Of a stretch of 64,000 nt of DNA, positions 1 to 11,055 are shown in pieces (position 1 is the stretch's first letter; every line of letters starts with the position of its first letter). This DNA comes from Asparagopsis taxiformis (taxonomy: Eukaryota > Rhodophyta > Florideophyceae > Bonnemaisoniales > Bonnemaisoniaceae): NCBI GenBank assembly GCA_030407315.1, contig JALQPE010000388.1, positions 1 through 64,000 on the forward strand. The letters run 5' to 3'. The notes beneath the pieces were generated by a model that did not search any database, was not told the origin of the DNA, and worked only from the letters and a program-made list of their open reading frames with translations. Position numbers and translations under genes: made by a program.

Positions 1-383
1 GAGTAGTACTGTCGTTCTTACTCGAGAATCTGATGAGTACGACTATGTCAATTGCAGCTATTCGTATCCTTTGGAAGCTCGCTCCTCTCAAGTCGAGAAA
101 TGCAAGAGAACTTTGAGCTGCCGGACAGCAAAAAATTTCAAACTGGCCAACTCGTTCTCACTGACCTGGAACCTGTTCAAGGCCCTCGTCCATATGGAAC
201 TTTCGAGCGCGTTCTCAAGAATGTTGTGTGGGAACTGCATACTTGAACCTCCCAGCATGCATTTTCAGTGGACACACCATCTGCAGCGAGCTAGACACAA
301 TTGGACATGACGTTATCGTTGGACAGAATAGTTCCCCTGTCGATGCACCTCATCCTACCGTACACAATGTCGCCTCCGAGTAA
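1..383 (+). pseudogene. 3' end of Tudor-like-fold candidate gene, decayed copy (element A')
   Basis: This is the C-terminal part of the gene found complete at 27692-29080, here in opposite orientation and cut by the left window edge. The two copies are nearly identical, but this one lacks one T near position 85 (gctcgctcc against gctcgcttcc), which breaks the reading frame. The stop at 381-383 matches the stop of the complete copy. It belongs to the left copy of element A, whose terminus lies at 3207. Function unknown; see the complete copy. Confidence 0.75.
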
Positions 384-498
384 AACGTTTTCTATCTTTT
401 CTAGATGGGTCTACAAGACTGTTTAGAGTTAGTCAACCTCGATTAAGTCGATGGTATCCATCGATACATGCTCCGTATCTTTCTGGCCTGTTCCTTCG

Positions 499-689
499 TC
501 CAGGGACTGTCTGCATTCTGTAACAATGATTGCTCTCCACTTGGCAAAATATCCCTGAAAATAATACCGGGTATTATTCTTAGGTTTCGTCCAGGGATCG
601 CCTGTAGTCGGTACGAATGATTGCCCTCCACTTGGCAAAATATTCCTCAAAATAATACCCGGTATTATTTTCCGCACTACTCTGCCAGG
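499..689. repeat. Two ~91-bp direct repeats, each with the palindrome AATAATACCSGGTATTATT
   Basis: The palindromic cores are centred at about 569 and 660, 91 bp apart, and each follows a cacttggcaaaatat stretch. The pair lies between the 3' ends of two convergent genes. The outer flank (ccaggtggagctacggcattgg) resembles the arms of the larger palindromic repeats at 33.5 and 37.4 kb, so I place all of these in one repeat family. The mirror copy is at 27390-27570. Confidence 0.8.
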
Positions 690-989
690 TGGAGCTACGG
701 CATTGGATGGGACTGCACAGGCCCCGAAGGTACTAGAGGCGTGCTCAATGACAGGGTAAAAACTCTTAACCGTAGTAGACATGACGCTTTCTAGTCGCAG
801 AGTGAGCTGAAAAAAAAGAACGATAGCTATTGTTTCCAGTACACCATGTAGTACGTAGCATGCTGCGGTGCACCTTTTCCACGCACATCCTAGACAGTTT
901 CACATCTAAAGGTTTTTATTTCTCTTAAGTCTCTCGTAGTAGTCGGTTCCCTTCAAAGGCTATGAAACTTTACTTCTACGCCTCCATTA

Positions 990-2511
990 TCAATCTTCCT
1001 CATCAAGGAAAACTTCAACGTAGCTTTCACTCCCATCTTCTTCATTTCCATGTCCGCTATCCTCCTCAAACGCGGTACTACGCTGTTCCAAGTGTTGTTC
1101 ATCGAATTTTTCGTTAGTAATTGTCAGTACATCTTCACAGAGATGCCTCTTACAGATTCGGTCACTCGGCAACATCGCCTTTCCTAATGTTTGAGCTCGT
1201 CTTGTACACTTTCTTCGAAGGTCTGACCTGATTGTACCTTGAAAATTCTAGAATCCCGGAAGCGATTGCATAGACAAATCTGAGTGAATTGCAGGAACGT
1301 CGCAGGAAAACCATTCTACTCGTGCATTGAAGGAAAGCAATTGCAGTGTTCAGGGCTACCTCCAGGATATTGATTCTCCTTCGAATCATCCTTTTGGCCA
1401 CACATCCCGATATCTCGACTTCGTACTGAATGATGACAACCATCTCTTTCCGCTCAGCGATGAATTGTATCAAGATCTCGGAATTCTTGTCATCCACAAC
1501 TTTCCGTTCCTCAGGCCTTAGATTTCCGTTGGTCACACGGGTATCGGGGATAACATCCATATCTCGAATGAGATCGTGAGTTGGAAACTCGAAAGTGATA
1601 GAGGCGTCCGTTTCCAACACTAGAGCGAACCCCAGTTCGACAAGGAATCGATGGCGCACCTGCTCTCTAGACTTGTTCAGGAAACCGAGCACCTTTGTCA
1701 GCGCAACTTTCGTAACAGCCAAAGATATTTCACGATTGCTCAACTGTCCACCATTTCCATCTGTTTTCCTCCGCTTCCTAGCCCCTCCGTCAATGCTTCC
1801 TGCAGGCTGGTTTCGGCCATCGCCAGTGGCACCATAAACAACTTCTTCGATTATTTTGTCCGGAATGTACTTGTTCTCCTTCCAGACTTTGAACGCATTC
1901 GAATCGCGTCCAGAGCTCGAGCCTTCCACTGTACGGCCTGTACCCGACTTTTCCTTCTGAATGTTCCGCAGGAGAGACATCACCACTTGGAATCGAAGCT
2001 CGATGTTGTTCTTCCCGGTGTTTGATTGGAACACATCCCTCTTGTCATTGCTCTGCTTCGCAAACATCATTGCAGAGAGCAACCTGCAACCACGGAGGTC
2101 GTAGATTCCTTGGTTGGTGTAAATTGTCGCCCCAGCATCAATCTTGTCGACCAGCAAAGGTACAACAGTTCCAAATACTGCACACAGAAAATTGTAAGAA
2201 AACGATAGTTCTGCTGACTGCGAGATGCGCAAACGGTCCCTGTCCTTGTCAGTCATCCCCTTCTTCGAAGTGCCCTGACTCTGCTGTAATAAACCATCAC
2301 AGATGTCTTTCACACCCTGTAGTTCCGTTACAATAAACTCGACGCGACTCATCAGCTTTTCGATTTGCTGGCGTTGGGACGTTCGATCATCGTCGATTTC
2401 ATCCATCCTCTCCCCAATACGACGAACTTCCCCAGTCACTGTCCTGAATCCCTCTCGAATAATCCCTGCTAGGCAGTCATTTGGATTTTCCTCACGACGC
2501 TGAGATTCCAT
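990..2511 (-). pseudogene. Coiled-coil nuclear-type protein, frameshifted copy (element A')
   Basis: This is a near-identical inverted copy of the gene at 25552-27084. The N-terminal ~420 codons are open. A 1-base deletion near 1247 and another near 1187 shift the frame, so the first open stretch stops at 1162; the proper C-terminal reading, rich in acidic residues, resumes at 1175-990. It also lacks a 9-bp tandem duplication seen in the other copy (residues reading VAKVA there). No catalytic domain is recognisable. The predicted protein has a charged N-terminal coiled coil and a basic KRRK patch, consistent with a nuclear protein; that role is inference. Confidence 0.75.
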
Positions 2512-2839
2512 CTTCCGTCAAAATTCGCCTTCGCCTCTCGTTCAATCGCAGAGTGTCACTCCAAACGCTTTTCCTGGAACTAGAATGCTAGCAATAGTAA
2601 CAAATAATGCCAACTACTCTACTCATATCCTCGGAAAACGACCGATTTTCTCCTACCTTTTTTGTAACGGTCATTTCCATGTGACCATGCATCCTCTACA
2701 CTTCTCACTACTAGTAGCTTCAGAATAGTTTCCTCTCTTCTCTACTTGAACTCACATGCGAACACATTGTACAACCCTATCCTGGACAACTATTGCAACA
2801 TTGAATCTCAGAAAATACCAATCACCAATTACTATCAAG

Positions 2840-3207
2840 GCAGTACTTGCAGGCAGTACAATTCACTGCCGGAGCCAGTATATTTTACTGCCTGATTCTA
2901 ATGCCAGGTCATTTGCCAGGGCAGTACTGTACGGCAGTACATTCCATTGCAGAAATCATCAAAAATCACTGCATTGCACTACTGCCCTGTGGTACCAGCA
3001 AAAATTACTAGAATTGCTATCGTACAGTACTGAATTCTGCTACATACCGTACTGCCAGGAAATTTTGTATTTTACTGCCTGCGGCACTAGAACTGAAAAA
3101 ATTAAAATAGTAATTTTACTGCCTCAGGCACTACATTGCTCAGGCAGTGATTTTTACTGCCTCAGGCAGTAAATTTACTACATTTTTTAATCTCAAACTC
3201 GGTAGTG
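2840..3207. mobile_element. CACTA-like terminus and subterminal repeats of element A' (left copy)
   Basis: On the minus strand the element begins CACTACCGAGTTTGAGAT at 3207 and is followed by many GGCAGTA/TACTGCC motifs in both orientations down to about 2840. A CACTA end with short subterminal motifs is the hallmark of the CMC (EnSpm/CACTA) superfamily. The boundary is sharp: beyond 3207 the sequence is methyltransferase-SET gene no. 1, and the uninterrupted homologue at 42665-45859 continues smoothly through the same point. The other element end lies outside the window, so the target duplication cannot be checked here. Confidence 0.75.
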
Positions 3208-6200
3208 TCGCCTTGAGCTTCTTCCCCGTCGAACCGCTGCTGTAGTTCTCGACAAACTCGACGTTGGCCATCCGCCTGGTGTCTTCCGCCGGAGTGTCCT
3301 CACCTCGCAAATACCGCGGGTCGTTGATGAACTGCGCCGAACAGAACGGAGCCGGAACAATCCAAATTGGATGCTCGATGTTTTCGTCGTCCTCCGCTGT
3401 TGCATACAGCTTGATAGCATACATCAAGAATGTTTCCTTCGTTATCGCCATGTGACCCTCTCCGTACGCGAACCTCATCGACTCCTTGCTCATATCAGAG
3501 TACACAACAGTTCCGTAGTATGCACATACTTCGTCACCAACATTAAATGTCTGTTCAGCGAAGAGCCCTCTTCCTGCATTTGGATGCTTAATCAGCGATG
3601 GTCGAACGCTCAATTTTTTCGCAACACAATCGTGTGCCCGCATCACGCGAGGGTTTTCAGTTTGCAACCAGCGGCGCAGGGAAGGTGGCCAATAATGTAC
3701 CGGTTTCTCCATGTGCTCGCGCGACGCAATCGACTCTGGGCACAGCTGCCAGAGGTACTGCCGAATATATTTCGGGAACCTCTGGTACAGGGGAAGGCCA
3801 GGTGGGGGTTCGATGATCCTGCGTTCCCTCTGCGTACGCATCGTGACAGAGGGGGACGCCAAGAACTTCTCAGCACTCTGTTTCGCTTCTGTCGTGACCC
3901 TCATGTCAGTGTTGTTTGAAAGAATTACACGTGACATGACTGCACACAGCTTTGGAAGCGATCGTACCACACACAATTTGTCCATGTCACTGCCGACGAA
4001 AACACGGTGCTCAGGCAAGCTCATAGCTGCTTTTCCCGTTGCGAAAGTGCCAGAGAATGGATCGACAACAATATCACCAGGCTGTGAATGCTGGCTGATC
4101 AACTCCATCATGAGAGCGACGCTCTTCTGCTCTGCACGAACTCTGACCGTAGCACCGGTTGTGCTCCTTGTTCGCCACACCATCTCATTCGAATCGATGG
4201 CGGGCATATTGATGGTGACGTTGCACCACGCCGGGTACGTGCCGTCCATGTATCCGTGGTTCCTATAGGCCACCATCTCGCTTCCGGTCTTGAACGGAAC
4301 ACCTCGCTTCCAGAAGTGGATAGCGACCTCTGCCATGTTCATGCGTTGGTACCTCTTCCGCCCCGGCATTTGATAGAGGTGCCCAGGTAGTCGGACAAAC
4401 AACAGAGGTACCTCGTCAACGAAGAAAACTGAATTCCGAACGACGTCCTCCTCCTCCTCGTCCTCCTCCTCATCCGCACTTTCTTCGCCACTGTGCTGCG
4501 ATGCTTCGGAGTCCGAATTCATGGACGTAACCTCTTCTTCATCCGACCCGTCATCACTGGCAGCAGTATCGGTTGGGCCTTCTGACTGCGGTCCTTTGTA
4601 CGTTTCCAAGTAATGGAACCATTCGTAGAACTGCAAAACCGAGCAGAACACGATGCCGTGGCCACCGGGGCGCAACAGCTCGTCAAACACTTCGATGCTA
4701 GCCTGCATATCTTCTGCAGTTAGCCTGTCGTACGAAGAGTTGGAATCGTTCCTCTTACGACGAACATTGTAGGGCGGATCAGTCAGAATGAGCTGAACGT
4801 TGCCCGTGATGGGCACGTGTTCTCGGCTCTCGTCGGCACTGACCAAATCTTCGAAAGGGACGTCGTACACCCGGCAATACTGACTCATTTTCGAAAGAAA
4901 GTCCTTTGCGAGAGCCTGCCCTTCACTTTCCTGCTCTTCTGTCGCATGGGGTGACGGTGACGGGGGAGACGGCCCTTGGGCAGTAAGACTGGTCCTCCCA
5001 GGTCCAAGTTGAAGCCTGGTTGTGTGTCTTGTCGACGGAACCAAACCTCTCCCTCCTGTGTTGCGACGAGTGGGAGTGTCATCAACCGGCTTGGGGACCT
5101 TTTCTGCGTCCGCGGCTTGTGGTGCCGGGCGGAGGACAGCCATAACGTCTTCGTCGAGGGTGTCAAAATACGCTGGCAGCTTGTCCGGATTTCCGCTTGA
5201 GAAGTATATTTCCAGTGCCCCCCAGCGGTCGGACTCCGGCCAGGTGTACAGGTCCGGGTTGACGATAAGAAACTGCAACCGGTCGAAGAACTTCCTCACA
5301 AGGTCCCTAAATGCACTGTGCTGCGCACTGGTTCTTGTCTCTACTTTTCCACCATATCCATCAGGATGAGATAGGGGAGCTTTGTTGTGGTAGAGATCTA
5401 GCTTCTGCTCCATCGGTGCGAATAGACCTTCATCGAGCACGTCAAACCAATGCTCACTGCTGTCGAAAATGATGTACGGCGCCATCAACTCTTCGAAGCT
5501 GGAAAACTTTGCGGCGTAGGCCACATCGGTCCAAGCATGGTATAAAACTTGAACCACGTAACAAGCTCGATTAGTGCTTTTCCGATGGGCTGGGACGCGT
5601 GCGGCTTCGTTCCCCTCTTCGGCCGCATCTCCTATTCGGCGACGCGGCAGGTTCTTGTTGTGATTTCGGATGATAGACAACGCTTGGAAATACATCAATA
5701 CCTCGAACGTTTCCGGTGGAGCAAGAACGAAGGCGCTTGGTTCCCCGCGCTGCGGCGCCTGTAGTGGCGAAGGAAGCATGTTACATCCAATAAGGAAGGT
5801 CTGCGGCACGATCCCAGAAAGGATGCAGTGCTCAACCCATTGCCCGATACGCTCATCCTGTCTTGAAAACTCGGCAATGGGTAATGCCAGACGAACAATC
5901 TGCTTGGCTCGCTCAACGTTCATCTCTGCCATGACGATTTCGGCAACATCCGCCTCGACTCCAGCATTCTTCGAACGACCGCTGAAGGACATGCTGAGTC
6001 GACCTTGCAGCGCCACAAATTGTTCTTCCGTGCCCTGCGCAACCCAAGCGCCAAGGTCCGCGTATGTGAAACCTCCCGGCTTGTCCGTCAAGTCTGCGAA
6101 ACTTGAGTGGGCGAATAAATCCAGCAAGAGGCGGAGGAAGTCTTTGCCAGCGAGAGTAGTTTCGCGGGCGGCGCGACCTACGTTTCGACGTGTACCCATG

Positions 6201-6298
6201 TCACTAGAATCCTCCCAAGGGCTAGCGGGTTCGCGCAGAATTGGCACGGTTGCGTCGTCAACGATCGGATTGCTGTTGCGCCTGCGCTTATTCGTCAT
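3208..6298 (-). pseudogene. DNA methyltransferase-SET fusion no. 1, SET domain cut by element A'
   Basis: About 97 % like the intact gene at 42665-45859. I place the start at 6298 (MTNKRRRNSN) because that start is shared by both copies, although this frame happens to be open further upstream. No ParB domain is present. A helical region of unknown function covers residues ~40-400; the methyltransferase has motif IV DPPY (~505) before motif I DPFSGT (~746), the order of beta-class amino-methyltransferases. A glutamate/aspartate-rich insert lies between them. The SET domain starts at ~905 (GRGLFA) and keeps FINDP, but the final strand with the ELYVHYG motif is gone: the frame runs into the CACTA-like element and stops at 3140. 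The DNA methyltransferase could still be active; the SET part probably is not. Confidence 0.8.
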
Positions 6299-6616
6299 AA
6301 TGGAATGAGTGGAAAATTCGGTACAGGATGGCGACCGCTCGGCGAGACAGTCAAATTTGACGACGTATCTCGTGACGTTTGCACTCTTTCGTGAGGAACA
6401 CTGGTTGATATCGAACGGAACAGAGTATACGGGTACACAGCACTGGAAAGGTCTTGAAACCCGTAACCGGTGTAGGTAATAAGTTGTGACGGATACGTGG
6501 TAGAGAAAAAATTTTAAAAAGATTGTGATTCCCTGCCTTTGAGTGTTGTACTGCAAGGCCGCCAGTCACATAGGTTGACACAGGTGCCTCACGCTTACCA
6601 GGTGAGCGACATCCGG

Positions 6617-6818
6617 ACGGCCACTGGACGTGGGGATGTCCGACTCAGATGCATTGCTGGCCAGCCCAGAAATTCTACAATTTCGGGCAGAAAAAATATT
6701 GCAAAAAACATCGATTTCGGCGGTCGATTGTGCCGTACGGCACACCCCCATCTCAAAAACATGTTCACATGTGCATGTTTTTGAGAATAGCCCAAATTTT
6801 AATTCAAAGCAGGATGCA
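6617..6818 (+). repeat. R190 repeat, copy 1 (upstream of methyltransferase gene no. 1)
   Basis: A ~190-bp repeat present about seven times in the window. Landmarks in order: gatgtccagctcagatgcat, ccagcccagaaattctac, a GTGCCGTACGGCAC palindrome, a 12-bp inverted repeat ctcaaaaacatg/catgtttttgag, and an end near tttgaattaaaa (minus strand). It lies about 320 bp upstream of the methyltransferase start. It could be a terminal repeat, a promoter module, or both. Confidence 0.8.
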
Positions 6819-7080
6819 GATATTCGTCTTCTACCATTGTCAGAACACATTCGTATAACCACATTTGGAGAACCTGAGCCCAGAGCTATCGGTTTTGGCG
6901 GGAGCTAAGCCATATCTCATATAATCAGTAACTACTTCCCGCCAGCTGAGTGGTGGAACCCCTGCTATTTCTACCAACGAGACATACGGGGTGTCAACTC
7001 GGCAATCGTATATGATTTGGGTGCTAAATTTATTCAAGAGACGAATGGGCTTCGAAAAGGAGCCCAACTACGTCTACTTG

Positions 7081-7440
7081 TGATCCATGGGTATAGGACT
7101 ATTCTATTCTTCTCCAGGCTTCCACCGTAGCCGCCTCCTCCGCCTCCGTTAATGGAAAGAATATCCGAACCGCACCTCAACATGTTCTTCATGTGATCCA
7201 TGGGTACTGACATCTCACATGCTCTCCAGGCTTCCACCGTAGCCGCCTCCTCCGCCTCCGTTAATGGCAACAATATCCAAACTGGACCTCTACATGTTTT
7301 TCTTGTGATCCATGGGTACTGACATCTCACATGTTCTCCAGGCTTCCTCCAAAGCCGCCACCTCCACCTCCGTTAATGGAAAGAATACCCGAACCGCAGG
7401 CTTCCTCCATAGCCGCCTCCACCTCCGTTAATGGCAAAAA
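7081..7440 (-). repeat. Tandem repeat of ~113 bp, glycine-rich on the minus strand
   Basis: Four units (the last two shortened) each contain a GGAGGNGGNGGCGGCTNNGGAGG core that would read INGGGGGGYGG on the minus strand, between gtgatccatggg landmarks. Stops interrupt the reading between units, so I do not call a gene. It may be a satellite derived from a glycine-rich exon. Confidence 0.65.
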
Positions 7441-7904
7441 CATCTCACCGGGCTGAAAACGGACGGACGACATTGGGTTCGTTCCGCTGCGTAGACGTTT
7501 AGAATCTTGTTAGAAAAAAGTAAACGAAAGAGAATGACATCTCATCTCTGTCGCAATATGTTCCATTTTCAAGTTCTCGGGTTCCACACCCATCAAGGCC
7601 TGGATCGAACCCTCTTCGATGGATAGGACAAATAGTGGAAGGCTTTTAAGCCTGTGACCAAGCGGCTATTGATTGGTTGGAGGAAGGAAATTACAGAGGA
7701 AATTTAGCTGAGTACGGTGCTCGCGATAGCTGTTAGGTTAAAGTCAAATATGTGTTTCGATTATTTTTCGTACGAAAATGTCTTGCAAAAGACGATGCTT
7801 TGTCGTTCTCCTGGAGGGAGTCCGTTGCATTGCACTCAATTCGAGAGCATCGTCATGAAGGAGAGGATTCTTTCTGCTTGTTAGAATCGGTTTAGAGCAC
7901 ATAG

Positions 7905-8463
7905 CTAATGCATTACTGGCCAGCCCAGAAATTGTAGAATTTCGGGCAGCAAAAATATTGTAAAAAACCTTGATTTGGGCGGCCGATTGTGCCGTACGGC
8001 ACACCCCCATTTCAAAAACATGTTCACATGTGCATGTTTTTGAGAATAGCCCAAATTTTAATTCAAATCAGGGTGTCTAATTTGGCCACAACGGCCCCAG
8101 GAACCGACCGCCGCCCCGAGCGGGGTCATCACTGGCTTCTGTAAGCACCAACTGTAAGGCTAAATGGCGTCTGACGAAGGGTCAATTTCAGGCTCAATAC
8201 GCCAGGGACAGGTCTTGGTCCTTGTTCCATCATGGTCCCGCCCCGCTCTCTCACGACCAACCTGAAATGGACGTCCGGTGGATGTCCAGCTCGATTGCAT
8301 TGCTGGCCAGCCCAGAAATTCTAAAATTTCGGGCACAAAAAAATATTGCAAAAAACATCGATTTGGGCGGTCGATTGTGCCGTACGGCACACCCCCATCT
8401 CAAAAACATGTTCACATGTGCATGTTTTTGAGAATAGCCCAAATTTTAATTCAAATCAGGACG
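7905..8463 (+). repeat. Composite repeat: R190, ~195-bp spacer, R190
   Basis: Two direct R190 copies (7905-8075 and 8268-8463) enclose a spacer starting ctaatttggccacaacggcc. The same composite occurs at 50970-51424, where the second R190 is cut short. That conserved composite structure suggests it moved or was copied as one unit. The second copy lies about 230 bp upstream of the gene starting at 8694. Confidence 0.75.
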
Positions 8464-8693
8464 TCTTCCGGACATAGGGGTGCTCGCGGCCTAGCTCGAC
8501 AGCTGTAATTGTACCTCATTAAATACTGTTGATGACTGCCTACCGTATACAATCTGGGCTGTTGGCGTATTATCCGGTACTTGACCTGACCTGAACGTTC
8601 ATCGCAGACCGTTGTGGTTACCGACACTATACAGCAATCTTTTTTGTATCTCGTGCAACTCAATCGTTCCATCGCTTCCGGGAAAGCTTCATT

Positions 8694-10978
8694 ATGCCGC
8701 CGCGTATTGCGAAGAAAGCTCCAAAGCCTCCGGGCCTCCAGAAAACCCGGTCAGCAGCTGCTGTATCGAGTGCCCGACAATCCCGTGCGAAGAAGCGGTC
8801 TGGGCCTACCGGCAGCATTGAACCGCGGTCCGGTAGTCGCAAGACGGACCGGCGCAGAACTGGGGATCCGCAGCGAGAAAGTGAGGAAGGAGGAACGGCG
8901 CGGAGAGAGATGGGGCTTGACCGAGGCAAGCGTGCTCGCAGGGACAGTGAACATCATGATGATGACATGATAGTGGCTCAAAACATGTTGGAATTGCGGC
9001 AGAGTGCTATGGCAAAGGTAGTTCCTCCCGGGTTGGCAGATGCGGAGGTGCTGCAGACGGAGTCCCAGCCGGGGGTTCCGAGACACTGGAGGCTGTGACC
9101 CCCACTGCGCCAACTATGCCGAGTACATCAGCCCCAGCAGGTAATGCAGTCAGGGACCCGAGGATAGCGGCAAGGGATGTTGTTTCTGAGCAACGTTCAC
9201 AGGATGCCAACTATCATCGGCGGTCAGGTGGTACTGAGGGGAGAGAGCAGCCGGAGTGCGGGCCTCGTCACAACAGACTGTCATTGGTGCCAAATATGCG
9301 CGTAACGCCCCCGCGACGTCAGGCTATTGGCGATGGAGGACATCATATTCCCGATAGCGTGGGAGATGGGGGGACGGTGAGGGCAGAGAGGTTGCATCCG
9401 CCGGAATCCATCGATTTAATGGCGAGTCGCATCAATGCGCAGAAGAAGAAGATCGCGGAGCTGGAAAAAAAAGTGTTTAGCCAGGACATAGCAAACAAGG
9501 CGCTCACCACGGAGATTGTTGCGTTGGAGGCTAAGGTGAAGACTCTGCAGGCGGAAAATGCCAGCCTTACTGCAATTGCGAGAACAGGTAGAATCAGTGA
9601 TCACGGTGGCGGTAAGTCGAAAATACAGAAAGCCATTCCTGTGAAATACCTTGGAGTTCTTAGGGCGGTTGAGGAAAACCTGACAAAGTGGTGCAAGAAC
9701 GAGACTATGGAGCTGGACCCTATAGCGGAACAAACGCAGAGACGTTGGACTGGACGTACCATCGAGGTAGAGCCGGTAGAAGGGGCACTTTGGAGCGAAA
9801 ACGGTGTAGGATATATTGCTACCCCTCCGGGCTATATCATCAAGAATCTGCAGTGGTATACACCTTCGTACAGGGACGAGAGTGATCTGCTGAATGACTT
9901 GGTGCGACACGTACTGCGTCAAAGTCCGTGGTGTGATGTGTTTTCCGATGAGGAGCAGCGTGTGTGCTGTCAAGAGGCTGTGGCGGGGAGCAAGGAATTG
10001 AAAGTGAAGGTGACGCAGAAACTGTCCGACGTGATGAGTGCACGGAAGCGTAATGCGAGGGACAGATTGTTCGGTTCGCTGGGGTACACGAAATTAATGT
10101 CTAGATGCACGATGCTGACGACGCGAGCTGAGATGGACGAGCGAGAGGAACAAAAGCGCGAAGCGTCTGAGAAGCTTTTGAAACGGGAAAGTAACGGTGA
10201 TTTGGATATGGGGAGGTGGCGAACGGCACCGTTCTCAGAGCTGCGATACAGCAAAGGCTTGGTTCCTGACAGCTTCGAAATGGAAGTGAATGGTGATGCA
10301 TGGTTTAACAACCGAGTAGCTGTGAATGTGCTGGACATCTTCAGGGGTTATTCGATACGACCAGAACAAGTAATGGACATAGAGACGAGCATACTAACGC
10401 TGGCGCGCCTGGATGCTTGGCTAGTGACTACTGTGGAGTGTTTGGATGAACCGAAGGGGAAAGGAGGTGCACGGCAGAAGGAGTTTACAAGGCGGTACAG
10501 TCAATATGTGGGGGTAGCTTTTCAGCAATTAGTTGGTATGGTGGTGTACTGCATGTCTTGTCTCCAAGGCTCGCAAGCAAGGGAAGAAACGGACGTTGTC
10601 GAGAGCGAACAGCGGACTAGTGCACAGTCACGGCATGTGTTTGCAAGCCGTACTGTGACGAGAGAGGCTGTTGAAGTGTGGCAAAGCGGAGAGGGGTCTG
10701 GAATTGTTCATGTCGTTGATGATGTAAACCGCTGCTCATCACTTGTTCTAGTGTCCGAGGATTGGATTCAATCGCATATTACGTCAAACCTCGGTGCTGT
10801 AATGGATTGTGTGATTGCGCAAGGACTAATTGGCGCAGAACTTTTCGTCGTTGACCCATATGCTGGACACCTGACTGCAAACCTGAATGTCGAAATCAAT
10901 GCCCCACAGTATGGGGGCATGGAGCGGCGCCATGCAGCCACTGCTGATAACGGTTTTGGCGTAATGGAGGATGGTTGA
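8694..10978 (+). pseudogene. Long coiled-coil protein of unknown function, one frameshift
   Basis: Two open stretches, 8694-9098 and 9095-10978, belong to one gene. Comparison with the truncated copy at 41527-41999 shows that one C is missing here near 9078 (ggttccgag against ggttcccgag); with that base the frame would be continuous over ~760 codons. Visible parts: a Lys/Arg-rich, disordered N-terminus, then a canonical heptad coiled coil (around 9420-9590, starting INAQKKKIAELEKKV), then a globular region of ~450 residues that I cannot assign. The gene is convergent with the Plavaka transposase, with only 77 bp between the stops. It could be an accessory protein of an element or of the Plavaka unit itself. 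If the missing base is a sequencing error, the gene is intact. Confidence 0.65.
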
Positions 10979-11055
10979 AATTAGTGCAGTAAATGTGACG
11001 TTGACTAGAAGGTTTATCATGTAGTACATTATCAATAGAGTGCTGCGATTTAGAT

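Noticed and set aside
3140..3207. Extra C-terminal residues of methyltransferase no. 1
   Set aside because: They come from reading into the CACTA-like terminus, not from the gene itself.
6299..6556. Longer N-terminus of methyltransferase no. 1
   Set aside because: The near-identical copy at 45859 loses the frame upstream of MTNKRRR, so the extension is not conserved.
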